Positions 1-6,128 of a stretch of DNA of 13,819 nt are shown one piece after another (position 1 is the stretch's first letter; each line of letters begins with the position of its first letter). The stretch spans positions 1-13,819 of the forward strand of contig CAMCZJ010000066.1 of assembly GCA_945886995.1 (NCBI GenBank), given 5' to 3'. The DNA comes from Asaia bogorensis. GTDB taxonomy: Bacteria; Pseudomonadota; Alphaproteobacteria; Acetobacterales; Acetobacteraceae. Under the pieces are notes generated by a model. The model was not told the origin of the DNA and ran no database searches. It worked only from the letters and a program-made list of their open reading frames with translations. A program made the position numbers and the translations under genes.

Positions 1-73
1 ATCATAGAGGTTGTGTCTCAGGCGTGTTTTGCCTACCGTATATTGTGTTGGGGAGATCAAAGGGGGTTCCTTC

Positions 74-577
74 ATGGATTGGACGCAAGAAGCGATTGAA
101 CGGCTACGCGCCTTTTGGGCCGAAGGATTGTCAACCGCGGAAATCGGGCGACGCATGGGGATTTCGAAGAATGCGGTGGTGGGGAAGGCCCATCGTCTGA
201 ATCTTTCATCCCGGCCAAGCCCCATCCGCCGCGACCCACAGGAAAGGCGCTCGCAGCCAAGTCCGCGCCCAGCCCGTCAGCCCCCCTTGGCCCGCCCGGC
301 GCAAAGTGTTCCGGTCATGCGGACCCAAGCCCCGCTACACCCCACGGCCCCTGTGGTCCTGGTCGCTCCCCCCCCAGTGGCGGTGCGCAATCCGGCCCCG
401 CCCCGCCCGCGGCTTGGTGGATCACGGAGCTGCTGCTGGCCAATCGGGGAGCCCGGCACGGCCGAATTCCGCTTCTGTGAAGGCGAACCCATGTCCGGCA
501 AGCCATACTGCATGGAACATGCCGCCATCGCCTATGTGAAACCGCGGGAGAAGGAGCGTCGCGAAGACGCGGCCTGA
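74..577 (+). CDS. gcrA: GcrA family cell cycle regulator
   Basis: This is a 167-residue protein, close to the length of Caulobacter GcrA. GcrA proteins work with sigma-70 RNA polymerase and activate promoters carrying CcrM-methylated GANTC sites, so they link DNA methylation state to cell-cycle genes. The N-terminus (residues 1-45, starting MDWTQEAIERL and containing ISKNAVVGKAHRL) is the family's helix-turn-helix DNA-binding domain. A long proline/arginine-rich linker follows (about 46-115). The C-terminal domain has the family signature CCWPIG (120-125), then FRFCEG and PYCMEHAAIAY (133-154), and binds the sigma factor in studied homologues. The ATG at 74 has a strong AAAGGGGG ribosome site about 7 bases upstream. 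An in-frame upstream start at 11 would add 21 residues that match nothing in the family. A TATATT at 39-44 could be a -10 box, but I see no good -35. Transcription ends at the hairpin at 602-634. Function is assigned by family only. Confidence 0.95.
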   Translation: MDWTQEAIERLRAFWAEGLSTAEIGRRMGISKNAVVGKAHRLNLSSRPSPIRRDPQERRSQPSPRPARQPPLARPAQSVPVMRTQAPLHPTAPVVLVAPPPVAVRNPAPPRPRLGGSRSCCWPIGEPGTAEFRFCEGEPMSGKPYCMEHAAIAYVKPREKERREDAA

Positions 578-601
578 CATCCATCAGAAATTCATGCAAA
601 G

Positions 602-634
602 CGGGATGATTGCAATGCAATCGTCCCGTTTTTT
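602..634 (+). terminator. Rho-independent terminator of gcrA
   Basis: An 11-bp stem (602-612 with 618-628, one U-G wobble) closes a 5-base loop and is followed at once by six T residues at 629-634. It begins 24 bases after the gcrA stop codon, the classic form of an intrinsic terminator, and it separates gcrA from the transporter gene downstream. Confidence 0.9.
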
Positions 635-646
635 ATGCCAGTAGCC

Positions 647-658
647 GGGCTATAGCCC
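647..658. promoter_or_regulatory. 12-bp perfect palindrome GGGCTATAGCCC, possible operator
   Basis: GGGCTATAGCCC is a perfect 12-bp inverted repeat with no spacer, lying 13 bases after the gcrA terminator and 66 bases before the transporter start codon. A palindrome of this size could be the site of a dimeric repressor. Its centre, TATAGC, could also serve as a -10 element, though no convincing -35 precedes it. No matching regulator can be named from sequence. Confidence 0.35.
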
Positions 659-670
659 AATTTAAGCGAC

Positions 671-693
671 GGATTCACCGTTTCGGTGATTCC
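671..693. promoter_or_regulatory. Near-perfect inverted repeat carrying two GATTC (CcrM-type) sites
   Basis: GGATTCACCG (671-680), TTT, then CGGTGATTCC (684-693) form an inverted repeat that matches at 9 of 10 positions. The only mismatch is the N of the GANTC motif in each arm. GATTC lies at 672-676 and 688-692. In many alphaproteobacteria GANTC is methylated by CcrM and read by GcrA, whose gene is just upstream. The element sits 32 bases before the preferred start codon of the transporter gene. A regulatory role is inferred; an RNA hairpin in the leader is an alternative. Confidence 0.45.
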
Positions 694-724
694 AGCCAAG
701 CCAGTCAGGCGCTACAGGGCGTCA

Positions 725-1594
725 ATGAATACAGTCCTTACCGGCGTCTTGCTGCAATTATCAGCGCTGGCGCTGTTTGTGGCCATGGATACGCTGCTGA
801 AGCTCATGACACTCAGCTTCGCCGTGCCGCAATTGATGTGGGCCCGGTTCCTGTTCAGCTTCTTGGCCGTCACCATCACCATGCGGGTTATCACTGGCAG
901 CCTTCCTTGGCGGTCCCGCGCGCCCATGCTGCAAACCATGCGTAGCCTGTTGCTGGCGGCCTGCAATTTCCTGTTCTCCTCGGCGCTGGTGCATATTCCG
1001 CTGGCGGATGCCACGGCTGTCGGCTTTGCCTCGCCGCTCTTTACCCTGGCGCTGGCCGTGTTTTGGCTTGGAGAGAAAATCGGCCTTCGGCGTTGGTGCG
1101 GCATGGGGCTTGGCTTTGTCGGCGTGGTGATCCTGCTTCGCCCGCCCTTCCTGTTTGCTGGGGAACCTGCGCATTGGGCCATGCTTTTGCCGCTGGGCGC
1201 CGCCGCGCTTTTCGCCTTCTACCAAATCCTAACGCGTAAGCTCGCCGCGCTTGATGACCCGCGCACAACCATTCTGCATACCTCCTTCGCAGCGACTCTG
1301 CTTACCTCGGTCTCGCTCCCCTTTGTTTGGGCATGGCCGAGCGCGCTTGATTGGGTGGCGCTTGTGCTGCTTGGGTTGATTGGCGGGGCGGCGCATGGGC
1401 TTCTGGTCCTGGCCTTTGCCCGCGCGCCCGCCAGCCTGCTTGCGCCGCTGTCCTATACGCAAATGATCTGGGCGGTGGTGGCTGGCGTACTGGTTTTTGG
1501 CGACGCGCCGGATGGCATTACCTTGCTTGGCATGGTCGTGATTGCGGTGAGTGGTTTGGTCGTGGCCGCCTCTGGTAAAGACAGGAGAGCTTGA
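725..1594 (+). CDS. EamA/DMT superfamily transporter
   Basis: This 289-residue, very hydrophobic inner-membrane protein has about ten predicted helices, the layout of the drug/metabolite transporter superfamily with two EamA repeats. The first repeat runs from about residue 5 to 135 and ends around FWLGEKIGLRRW and GFVGVVILL. The second runs from about 150 to 283 and ends FGDAPDGITLLGMVVIAVSG. The conserved WxGE-type turn at the end of each repeat appears as WLGEK and VFGDAP. Members of this family export or exchange small metabolites such as amino acids, purines or S-adenosylmethionine; the substrate cannot be told here. The ATG at 725 is preferred, with AGGG about 5 bases upstream. An in-frame GTG at 686 would add 13 polar residues and would lie inside the GATTC inverted repeat. 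The gene has its own leader, separated from gcrA by a terminator. Confidence 0.85.
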   Translation: MNTVLTGVLLQLSALALFVAMDTLLKLMTLSFAVPQLMWARFLFSFLAVTITMRVITGSLPWRSRAPMLQTMRSLLLAACNFLFSSALVHIPLADATAVGFASPLFTLALAVFWLGEKIGLRRWCGMGLGFVGVVILLRPPFLFAGEPAHWAMLLPLGAAALFAFYQILTRKLAALDDPRTTILHTSFAATLLTSVSLPFVWAWPSALDWVALVLLGLIGGAAHGLLVLAFARAPASLLAPLSYTQMIWAVVAGVLVFGDAPDGITLLGMVVIAVSGLVVAASGKDRRA

Positions 1595-1708
1595 CATTTC
1601 AAGTGTCAGTTTCGCGACCTGCTGCGCTAGCCTAGCAAAAAGATTGACGAGACCTTATTTGGGGTGTTCATCCTCCCCGCAATCGGGGCGCAGGGAATCA
1701 GGATTTCA

Positions 1709-2401
1709 ATGGCAAATATCGGTCTGGCCAAGGGCGCAGAAGAACGGGGTCACGCGCGTAAGGCGTTGGACGCTGACAGTGTGCGCGAAGCCTATCGCCG
1801 CTGGGCGGGGGTTTATGACCTGGTCTTTGGCGGTGTTTCCGCCTTTGGTCGCCGGCGCGCGGTGGAAGCTGTCAATCGTCTCGCTGGTCCGCGTGTTTTG
1901 GAAGTGGGTGTCGGCACCGGCTTGGCGCTGCCGCTCTATCGGCGCGATTTACAAGTGGTTGGCATTGACCTGTCGCGGGAGATGTTGGCCAAGGCCCATG
2001 AACGTGTGGCCGAAGATAAGCTTTCCCATGTGCGCGGTTTGGTTGAAATGAACGCCGAGGACATGGCCTTCCAGGATGCGTCCTTTGACATCGCGGTTGC
2101 CATGTTCACCGCAAGCGTGGTGCCAGATGCGCGCCGGCTCTACGCGGAAATGTCGCGCGTGGTGCGTCCCGGGGGACACCTTCTGTTCGTCAACCACTTT
2201 GCCGCGGAAGGTGGGCCGCGCTGGTGGGTTGAACGCGCCATGGCGCCGCTATCGCGCCGGCTTGGCTGGCACCCGGACTTTGCGCTGTGCGATTTGCTCA
2301 ACCCGGAAGACGTGACCGTGGAAGCGATAGAGCCCTGCCATCCCGCCGGCATTTTTACCTTGTTGAGCGTACGGAATATTCAATCGCTGCGCGCAGCATA
2401 A
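1709..2401 (+). CDS. pmtA: Phosphatidylethanolamine N-methyltransferase-like SAM methyltransferase (PmtA type)
   Basis: This 230-residue soluble class I SAM-dependent methyltransferase closely resembles Rhodobacter-type PmtA. That enzyme methylates phosphatidylethanolamine at the membrane surface in successive steps toward phosphatidylcholine, a membrane lipid common in alphaproteobacteria. Visible features are the family N-terminal YRRWAGVYDLVFGG (29-42), SAM motif I LEVGVGTGL (64-72), the acidic motif VGIDLS (84-89), the post-I segment EDMAFQDASFDIA (117-129), and VVRPGGHLLFVNH (151-163). The start at ATG 1709 has AGGA about 7 bases upstream; an earlier in-frame ATG at 1664 adds 15 unsupported residues. 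A GAATC (CcrM-type) site lies at 1695-1699, next to the ribosome site. The SDR-like gene follows 45 bases downstream on the same strand and may be cotranscribed. Related Ubi/Coq-type methyltransferases are the main alternative assignment. Confidence 0.8.
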   Translation: MANIGLAKGAEERGHARKALDADSVREAYRRWAGVYDLVFGGVSAFGRRRAVEAVNRLAGPRVLEVGVGTGLALPLYRRDLQVVGIDLSREMLAKAHERVAEDKLSHVRGLVEMNAEDMAFQDASFDIAVAMFTASVVPDARRLYAEMSRVVRPGGHLLFVNHFAAEGGPRWWVERAMAPLSRRLGWHPDFALCDLLNPEDVTVEAIEPCHPAGIFTLLSVRNIQSLRAA

Positions 2402-2446
2402 GGCGAATGAGGGCGCCGTGGTAGTGGCATGACAGTGGAGAATTCG

Positions 2447-3199
2447 ATGGCGTTCGCCGGAAAAAAGGTCTTGATCACGGGCGCTGGCCGGGATTTTGGC
2501 CGTACGCTTGCAATCAACTTTGCACGCCTTGGGGCCGACCTGCTGCTTTCCGCCAGCAAAATTGAGAACGCCCGCGCGACCGAGACGATCGTGCGGAGCA
2601 CGCTGCCGGCTACGAACATAGCGTGCTTCCCACTCGATCTTACTGATGGGCTGCAACTTGCTGGAGCTCGGGCTGAGATCGAACGTTTTACGGACCGGAT
2701 CGACATTCTCATCCACAACGCGGGCTTTTGGCTCAGGAATGATTTCGTCGACACTCCCGATGATGACATCGTCAGGGCGGTGGCATCAACCGCTACAGGC
2801 CCATTTATCCTCACCAAACATCTCTTGCCGATGATCATGCGTTCTTCGGCTGCCGATGTTGTATTCCTTAACGGTACAACCGCGTTGCGTAACAATCTGC
2901 GTGCGATCAACGAAGCCTTCAGCTCCGCAAAAGCCGCCCAAGCTTTATTTTCCGAGCGGCTGCGGCATCGTTTGCGGGAGAGTGGCGTACGCGTGCTCAC
3001 GATCTATCCTCCGGACTTCCACAACACCTCCCCGCTTGATCCCACGAAGTGGGAATATCGCCGCGACGCATTCGAAGACCGTACTCTGACCGCCAGAAAC
3101 GTCTTCGACTGCATCCGCTTCGCATTGCTTCAGGATCGCATCTGCTCGATCGACGAGATCGTGCTGAGCAACAACAACGGTCGGAATATCGGCAATTAG
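2447..3199 (+). CDS. SDR-like Rossmann-fold protein with degraded catalytic tetrad
   Basis: This 250-residue protein has the short-chain dehydrogenase/reductase fold. It has a beta-alpha start, MAFAGKKVLITGAG, an adenine-ring region with DLTD (64-67), and HNAG (90-93). The classical Asn-Ser-Tyr-Lys tetrad is largely gone. By spacing, Asn is replaced by T115 (in STATGPF), Ser by T145 (in LNGTTA) and Tyr by F158 (in AFSSAK); only K162 remains. The glycine motif is TGAGRDFG, with D16 at the usual third glycine, and the PG motif is PPDFHNT (188-194). It is therefore unlikely to catalyse ordinary carbonyl/alcohol redox chemistry. It could bind a nucleotide or act as a scaffold or regulator. The ATG at 2447 is chosen because GGAG lies exactly 6 bases upstream; ATG 2429 has no such site. 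Partial counts put G+C at about 48-58% over several stretches, lower than the neighbouring genes, so recent acquisition is possible. Confidence 0.8.
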   Translation: MAFAGKKVLITGAGRDFGRTLAINFARLGADLLLSASKIENARATETIVRSTLPATNIACFPLDLTDGLQLAGARAEIERFTDRIDILIHNAGFWLRNDFVDTPDDDIVRAVASTATGPFILTKHLLPMIMRSSAADVVFLNGTTALRNNLRAINEAFSSAKAAQALFSERLRHRLRESGVRVLTIYPPDFHNTSPLDPTKWEYRRDAFEDRTLTARNVFDCIRFALLQDRICSIDEIVLSNNNGRNIGN

Positions 3200-3252
3200 A
3201 CCTTCTACGGGAGGTGTATCACCCGGAACTGACGATCGGATAGGGGAGATCG

Positions 3253-4410
3253 TTACGCAAGCCGCCCCGGCACAGCGGCAATCACCGCTTCTTCCGCATT
3301 GGCAAAAGCTAGGCGCAAATGGCGTTGCTGGCCTGGGCCGAAGAAGCTACCTGGAAGGCCAAGCAGGCCGCGCTCAACCGCAAGTGCCTGAGCGGCGGCC
3401 TCTGCATCGGCAGAACCATCGGGCAAGCGCAAATAGGCGAAATAGGTTCCAAGCGCGTCAATGCGCCAGGCATTCAGCGGCGCCATAGCGGCGCGAAAGA
3501 TCGCTGCGCGTTCGGCCATGATGGCGCGGTTGCCGGCGCGCCAATCACGCAGCCCCTCGACCGCCCAGGAAAGAGCGATTTGTGGCGCACGTGGCGGGCA
3601 GATCTGCACCGTATCAATCGCTTTCGCCAATTCGCGCTGAAAGGCAGCCCCCGCCGCAATGGCACCCACGCGATGGCCCGGTACGCAATAGGCTTTCGAG
3701 AATGAGTAGAGATGCACCACATGGTCGCGCCATGCCGCATCCTGAAACAGTCCATGGGGCGCACCGGCAGTTTCTGGGATGAAATCGCGATAGGTTTCAT
3801 CCAGCACCAACCAGGCGCCGCGATCCCGGCAAAGCCGGGCGAACTGCGCGATCAGTTCAGGGGAATAGATGGCCCCAGTCGGGTTATTCGGTGTGACCAA
3901 GACCACCGCCCGCACACCATCCATCAGCGTCGCAGCCCGCGCCGGATCGGGCAGAAAGCCATCCTTGGCGTCGCAGGGCAGTACGCGGCAGGGAATACCA
4001 AGCGCCTCCAGCGTCATGCGATGGTTGAAGTACCAGGGGGCGGGTAGCATCACCGCCTCCCCTGCGCCGGCAAGCGTCATCATCGCAAGCGTGAAGGCCA
4101 AATTACCACCTGCCGTAATGGCGATATCGGCGGCACCGACCCGCCCGGCATAGGCGCGCGACATATCAGCAGCCAGGGCTTCGCGGAGCGTGGCCTCGCC
4201 TTCAATCGGACCATATCCAGCCGCCTTTGGGTCGCCCGCCGCGGATGCTAGCCTGGCAAGTAGCGCGGCATGCGGTGGATAGCCCGGCACTGCCTGCGTC
4301 AGGTCCAGTACAGGCCCGGCGCCACCCTGGTAGCGGGCAGCCCAACCGCGCACGGCGGGTATCGGTGGGGCGCCGGTGGCGCGAATACGGGGAGAAAGAA
4401 GGAAATCCAT
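3253..4410 (-). CDS. Class I/II PLP-dependent aminotransferase
   Basis: This is a fold-type I aminotransferase of 385 residues (aspartate aminotransferase superfamily), expected to be cytosolic and dimeric. Positions counted from the ATG at 4410 show YGPIEGEATLREAL (67-80), the TAGGNLA loop (99-105) that holds the cofactor phosphate, TPNNPTG (173-179) with the ring-contacting Asn, LDETYRDF (203-210) with the Asp that binds the pyridine nitrogen, and SFSKAYCVPGHRVG (236-249). K239 in that last motif is the Schiff-base lysine. The substrate is not clear, and the family includes many amino acid and keto acid pairs. The start is uncertain: an in-frame ATG at 4446 adds 12 residues, and neither start has a strong ribosome site. 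The gene follows the glycosylase gene on the same strand after 69 bases (33 with the longer start) and converges with the SDR-like gene, with a 53-base gap. Confidence 0.88.
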   Translation of the reverse strand: MDFLLSPRIRATGAPPIPAVRGWAARYQGGAGPVLDLTQAVPGYPPHAALLARLASAAGDPKAAGYGPIEGEATLREALAADMSRAYAGRVGAADIAITAGGNLAFTLAMMTLAGAGEAVMLPAPWYFNHRMTLEALGIPCRVLPCDAKDGFLPDPARAATLMDGVRAVVLVTPNNPTGAIYSPELIAQFARLCRDRGAWLVLDETYRDFIPETAGAPHGLFQDAAWRDHVVHLYSFSKAYCVPGHRVGAIAAGAAFQRELAKAIDTVQICPPRAPQIALSWAVEGLRDWRAGNRAIMAERAAIFRAAMAPLNAWRIDALGTYFAYLRLPDGSADAEAAAQALAVERGLLGLPGSFFGPGQQRHLRLAFANAEEAVIAAVPGRLA

Positions 4411-4479
4411 ATCGCCAAAAAACCACCGCTGCGGGGCGGCGTCCATGGGCTTTGGCGTCCCTATGCCTTCTTTGGGGCG

Positions 4480-5145
4480 TTAACCGGCCTCCCCAGCCGG
4501 ACGGCCCGTCACATGGCGCCAATTGTGCCACAAAAGCCGGGCCGCCATGGACCGCCAGGGGCGCCAAGCCGTGGCAAGTTCGGCCAATTCCTTGGGCTTG
4601 GGGCGGTCCGGCAGGCCCCGCAAGGCAGCAAGCGAAGCCGCCAGGGCCAGATCGCCGGCCGGGAAGATATCCCGACGATCGAGCCCAAACAGCAAATGCA
4701 CCTCCGCAGTCCAGGGACCAAAGCCGGGAACCTCAGCAATCGCGGCCACCGCAGGCCCATCCGGCAAAGCCGCCAGAATATCCGCAGAAAGCCGATTTGA
4801 GGCGAAGGCCTCCGCCAGAGCACGCGCATGGCGGAGTTTCGGGCGCGATAGCCCAGCTTGCCGCAATTCCTCATCGGTCAACGCAAGCAGGCCAGCGGGA
4901 TTGAGCGCTCCCGGTAAGGCGGAAAGCCGCCCCCAAATGGCGGTGGCGGCCTGATTTGAGATCATTTGCCCGCATAGGCTTCGGAGAAGGCCGGCAAAGC
5001 CCGCTTCCAACCGACGCCAGGGCAAGGGTCCCGCCCGTTCCGTGATGTTGGCAAGCAGCGGGTCGAGCTTCACCAATTCGGCCATGGCACGATTGGCCCA
5101 ATCGGGCGCATCGGCGGCAAGCACGGCGGGGGGCGGCTTTGTCAT
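4480..5145 (-). CDS. DNA-3-methyladenine glycosylase II-like (AlkA/HhH-GPD)
   Basis: This 221-residue member of the helix-hairpin-helix GPD superfamily should start base-excision repair by cutting alkylated purines (3-methyladenine type) from DNA. Visible features are the domain start LLRSLCGQMISNQAA (53-67), the segment LRQAGLSRPKLRHARALAEA (94-113), the hairpin EVPGFGPWTAEVHL (138-151), and the catalytic aspartate D165 in FPAGDLALAASL (161-172). These match AlkA-type enzymes, and the four-cysteine iron-sulphur cluster of the MutY/Nth branch is absent. The ATG at 5145 gives normal family length. An in-frame extension to 5394 would add 83 residues of low-complexity sequence with no family match, and it would cross the hairpin at 5183-5214. 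The aminotransferase gene follows on the same strand. A terminator-like hairpin 30 bases upstream of the start may influence expression. Confidence 0.88.
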   Translation of the reverse strand: MTKPPPAVLAADAPDWANRAMAELVKLDPLLANITERAGPLPWRRLEAGFAGLLRSLCGQMISNQAATAIWGRLSALPGALNPAGLLALTDEELRQAGLSRPKLRHARALAEAFASNRLSADILAALPDGPAVAAIAEVPGFGPWTAEVHLLFGLDRRDIFPAGDLALAASLAALRGLPDRPKPKELAELATAWRPWRSMAARLLWHNWRHVTGRPAGEAG

Positions 5146-5174
5146 GCCGCCTACATAGCGCCCGCTTGGCCACC

Positions 5175-5214
5175 AAAAAAGTGATGCGCCCCGGTGGTAA
5201 GGCCAGGGCGCATC
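5175..5214 (-). terminator. Terminator-like hairpin on the minus strand, upstream of the glycosylase gene
   Basis: Read on the - strand, a perfect 9-bp stem (GATGCGCCC, 5214-5206, with GGGCGCATC, 5191-5183) closes a 14-base loop. It is followed two bases later by six T residues (5180-5175). This has the form of an intrinsic terminator, yet no protein gene ends just before it on that strand. It lies 30 bases upstream of the glycosylase start, so it could be an attenuator in that gene's leader or the end of a short untranslated RNA. Confidence 0.55.
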
Positions 5215-5252
5215 GGCGGAAACAGGCCCAGGGTAGTTTGGGGGCAGGTCAG

Positions 5253-5284
5253 GCGCTGTTCCGATACACAAGGAACTGGTGCGC
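5253..5284. other. Imperfect inverted repeat in the 5146-5408 intergenic region
   Basis: GCGC-T-GTTCC (5253-5262), a 9-base loop, then GGAAC-TGGT-GCGC (5272-5284) form a bulged stem of 5 + 4 bp. With the hairpin at 5183-5214, it shows that the 263-base gap between the divergent glycosylase and response-regulator genes is structured. I find no convincing promoter in the gap and no open frame with protein-like composition. It may hold leader structures, operators or a small RNA. Confidence 0.35.
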
Positions 5285-5408
5285 GAATATTGCTGGCAAA
5301 AGGCGTGCGGCATGGCAAAGTGAAACGAATAGCAACCGGCGCCGCGCCAGATACACTTCGCAACATGGGCTGATGAATGGTGGCCCGGAAACACTCATGT
5401 AACAGGGC

Positions 5409-6128
5409 ATGGAAAACGCACCGCATATCCTGATTATTGATGATGATCGCGAAATCCGCGACCTTCTCTCGCGCTTCCTGGAAAAACAGGGATTGCGCGT
5501 CAGTGCCGCACGGGATGCGCGCGAAGCCCGCCGGCTTTGGCCGCTTGGGCGCTACCATCTTGTAGTGCTTGACCTGATGATGCCCGGTGAACCGGGGCTT
5601 GATTTCGCACGGTGGCTCCGCACCCAATCCGATGTACCAATCGTAATCCTGACCGCGATGGGTGAGGAAACGGACCGCATTGTGGGCCTTGAACTCGGCG
5701 CGGATGATTATCTGGCCAAGCCCTTCAATCCGCGCGAATTGCTCGCGCGCATCCGCGCCGTGCTGCGCCGTGCAAGTGGGGAGGGCGCTGCAGCCAAGGA
5801 GCCCCCCGCCAAGACGATTCGCTTTTCCGGTTGGACTCTGGAACCCTCTCGTCGGCGCCTGCTAAACCCGGATGGGGCGGAGGTGCCGCTAACCGGGGGT
5901 GAGTATGAATTGCTGCTGGTATTGCTGGATCGGCCCAATAGGGTGCTGACGCGCGATATGCTGATGGATTTGCTGCGCGGGCGGCAGGCGGGTCCTTTTG
6001 ATCGTGCGATAGATGTCGCGGTTTCACGGCTGCGCCGGCGCCTGGAAGATGATGGGCGCAACCCCGCCTTAATCAAGACCGTGCGTGGCGGCGGCTACGT
6101 GCTGGCAAGCACGGTGGAACGTGGCTGA
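5409..6128 (+). CDS. OmpR/PhoB family response regulator
   Basis: This 239-residue two-component response regulator should bind DNA after phosphorylation by the kinase encoded immediately downstream. The receiver domain (about 5-120) has the acidic pocket IIDDDRE (9-15), phospho-acceptor D55 in LDLMMPG, switch threonine T82 in ILTAMG, and K104 in LAKPFNP. The C-terminal winged-helix domain (about 140-236) shows LTGGEYELL, AIDVAVSRLRRRLEDDG and IKTVRGGGYVL, typical of the OmpR/PhoB class. The ATG at 5409 gives normal length, but the only purine-rich stretch, AGGG, ends one base before it, so the ribosome site is poor. Its last 8 bases overlap the kinase start, implying translational coupling. 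The receiver sequence and the partner look most like the OmpR-EnvZ group; the regulon is unknown. Confidence 0.93.
   Translation: MENAPHILIIDDDREIRDLLSRFLEKQGLRVSAARDAREARRLWPLGRYHLVVLDLMMPGEPGLDFARWLRTQSDVPIVILTAMGEETDRIVGLELGADDYLAKPFNPRELLARIRAVLRRASGEGAAAKEPPAKTIRFSGWTLEPSRRRLLNPDGAEVPLTGGEYELLLVLLDRPNRVLTRDMLMDLLRGRQAGPFDRAIDVAVSRLRRRLEDDGRNPALIKTVRGGGYVLASTVERG

Noticed and set aside
11..73. Upstream start for gcrA at 11
   Set aside because: GcrA proteins begin with the MxWT helix at the ATG at 74, which also has a strong ribosome site.
115..480. Long overlapping open frames in other frames of gcrA
   Set aside because: They are a by-product of G+C-rich codon use in the Pro/Arg-rich linker. 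They have no ribosome site and no recognisable motifs.
1591..1608. TTGACA at 1591-1596 and a small inverted repeat (CTTGA/TCAAG, 1590-1603) at the end of the EamA gene
   Set aside because: No -10 box occurs at 16-18 bases from TTGACA, and the stem is only 5 bp with no T-tract, so neither a promoter nor a terminator is supported.
3200..3252. Short inverted repeats (GGTG-TAT-CACC and ACGATC/GATCGT) between convergent genes
   Set aside because: The stems are 4 and 6 bp with no T-tract, too weak to call a terminator.
5240..5284. Resemblance of GGGGGCAGGTCAGG to part of bacterial SRP RNA
   Set aside because: The diagnostic GGAAGGAAGCAGCC-like loop does not follow and no long hairpin forms around it.
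5146..5394. 83-codon N-terminal extension of the glycosylase gene
   Set aside because: It has no family match, has cysteine/tryptophan-rich unprotein-like composition and crosses a terminator-like hairpin. The ATG at 5145 gives normal family length.
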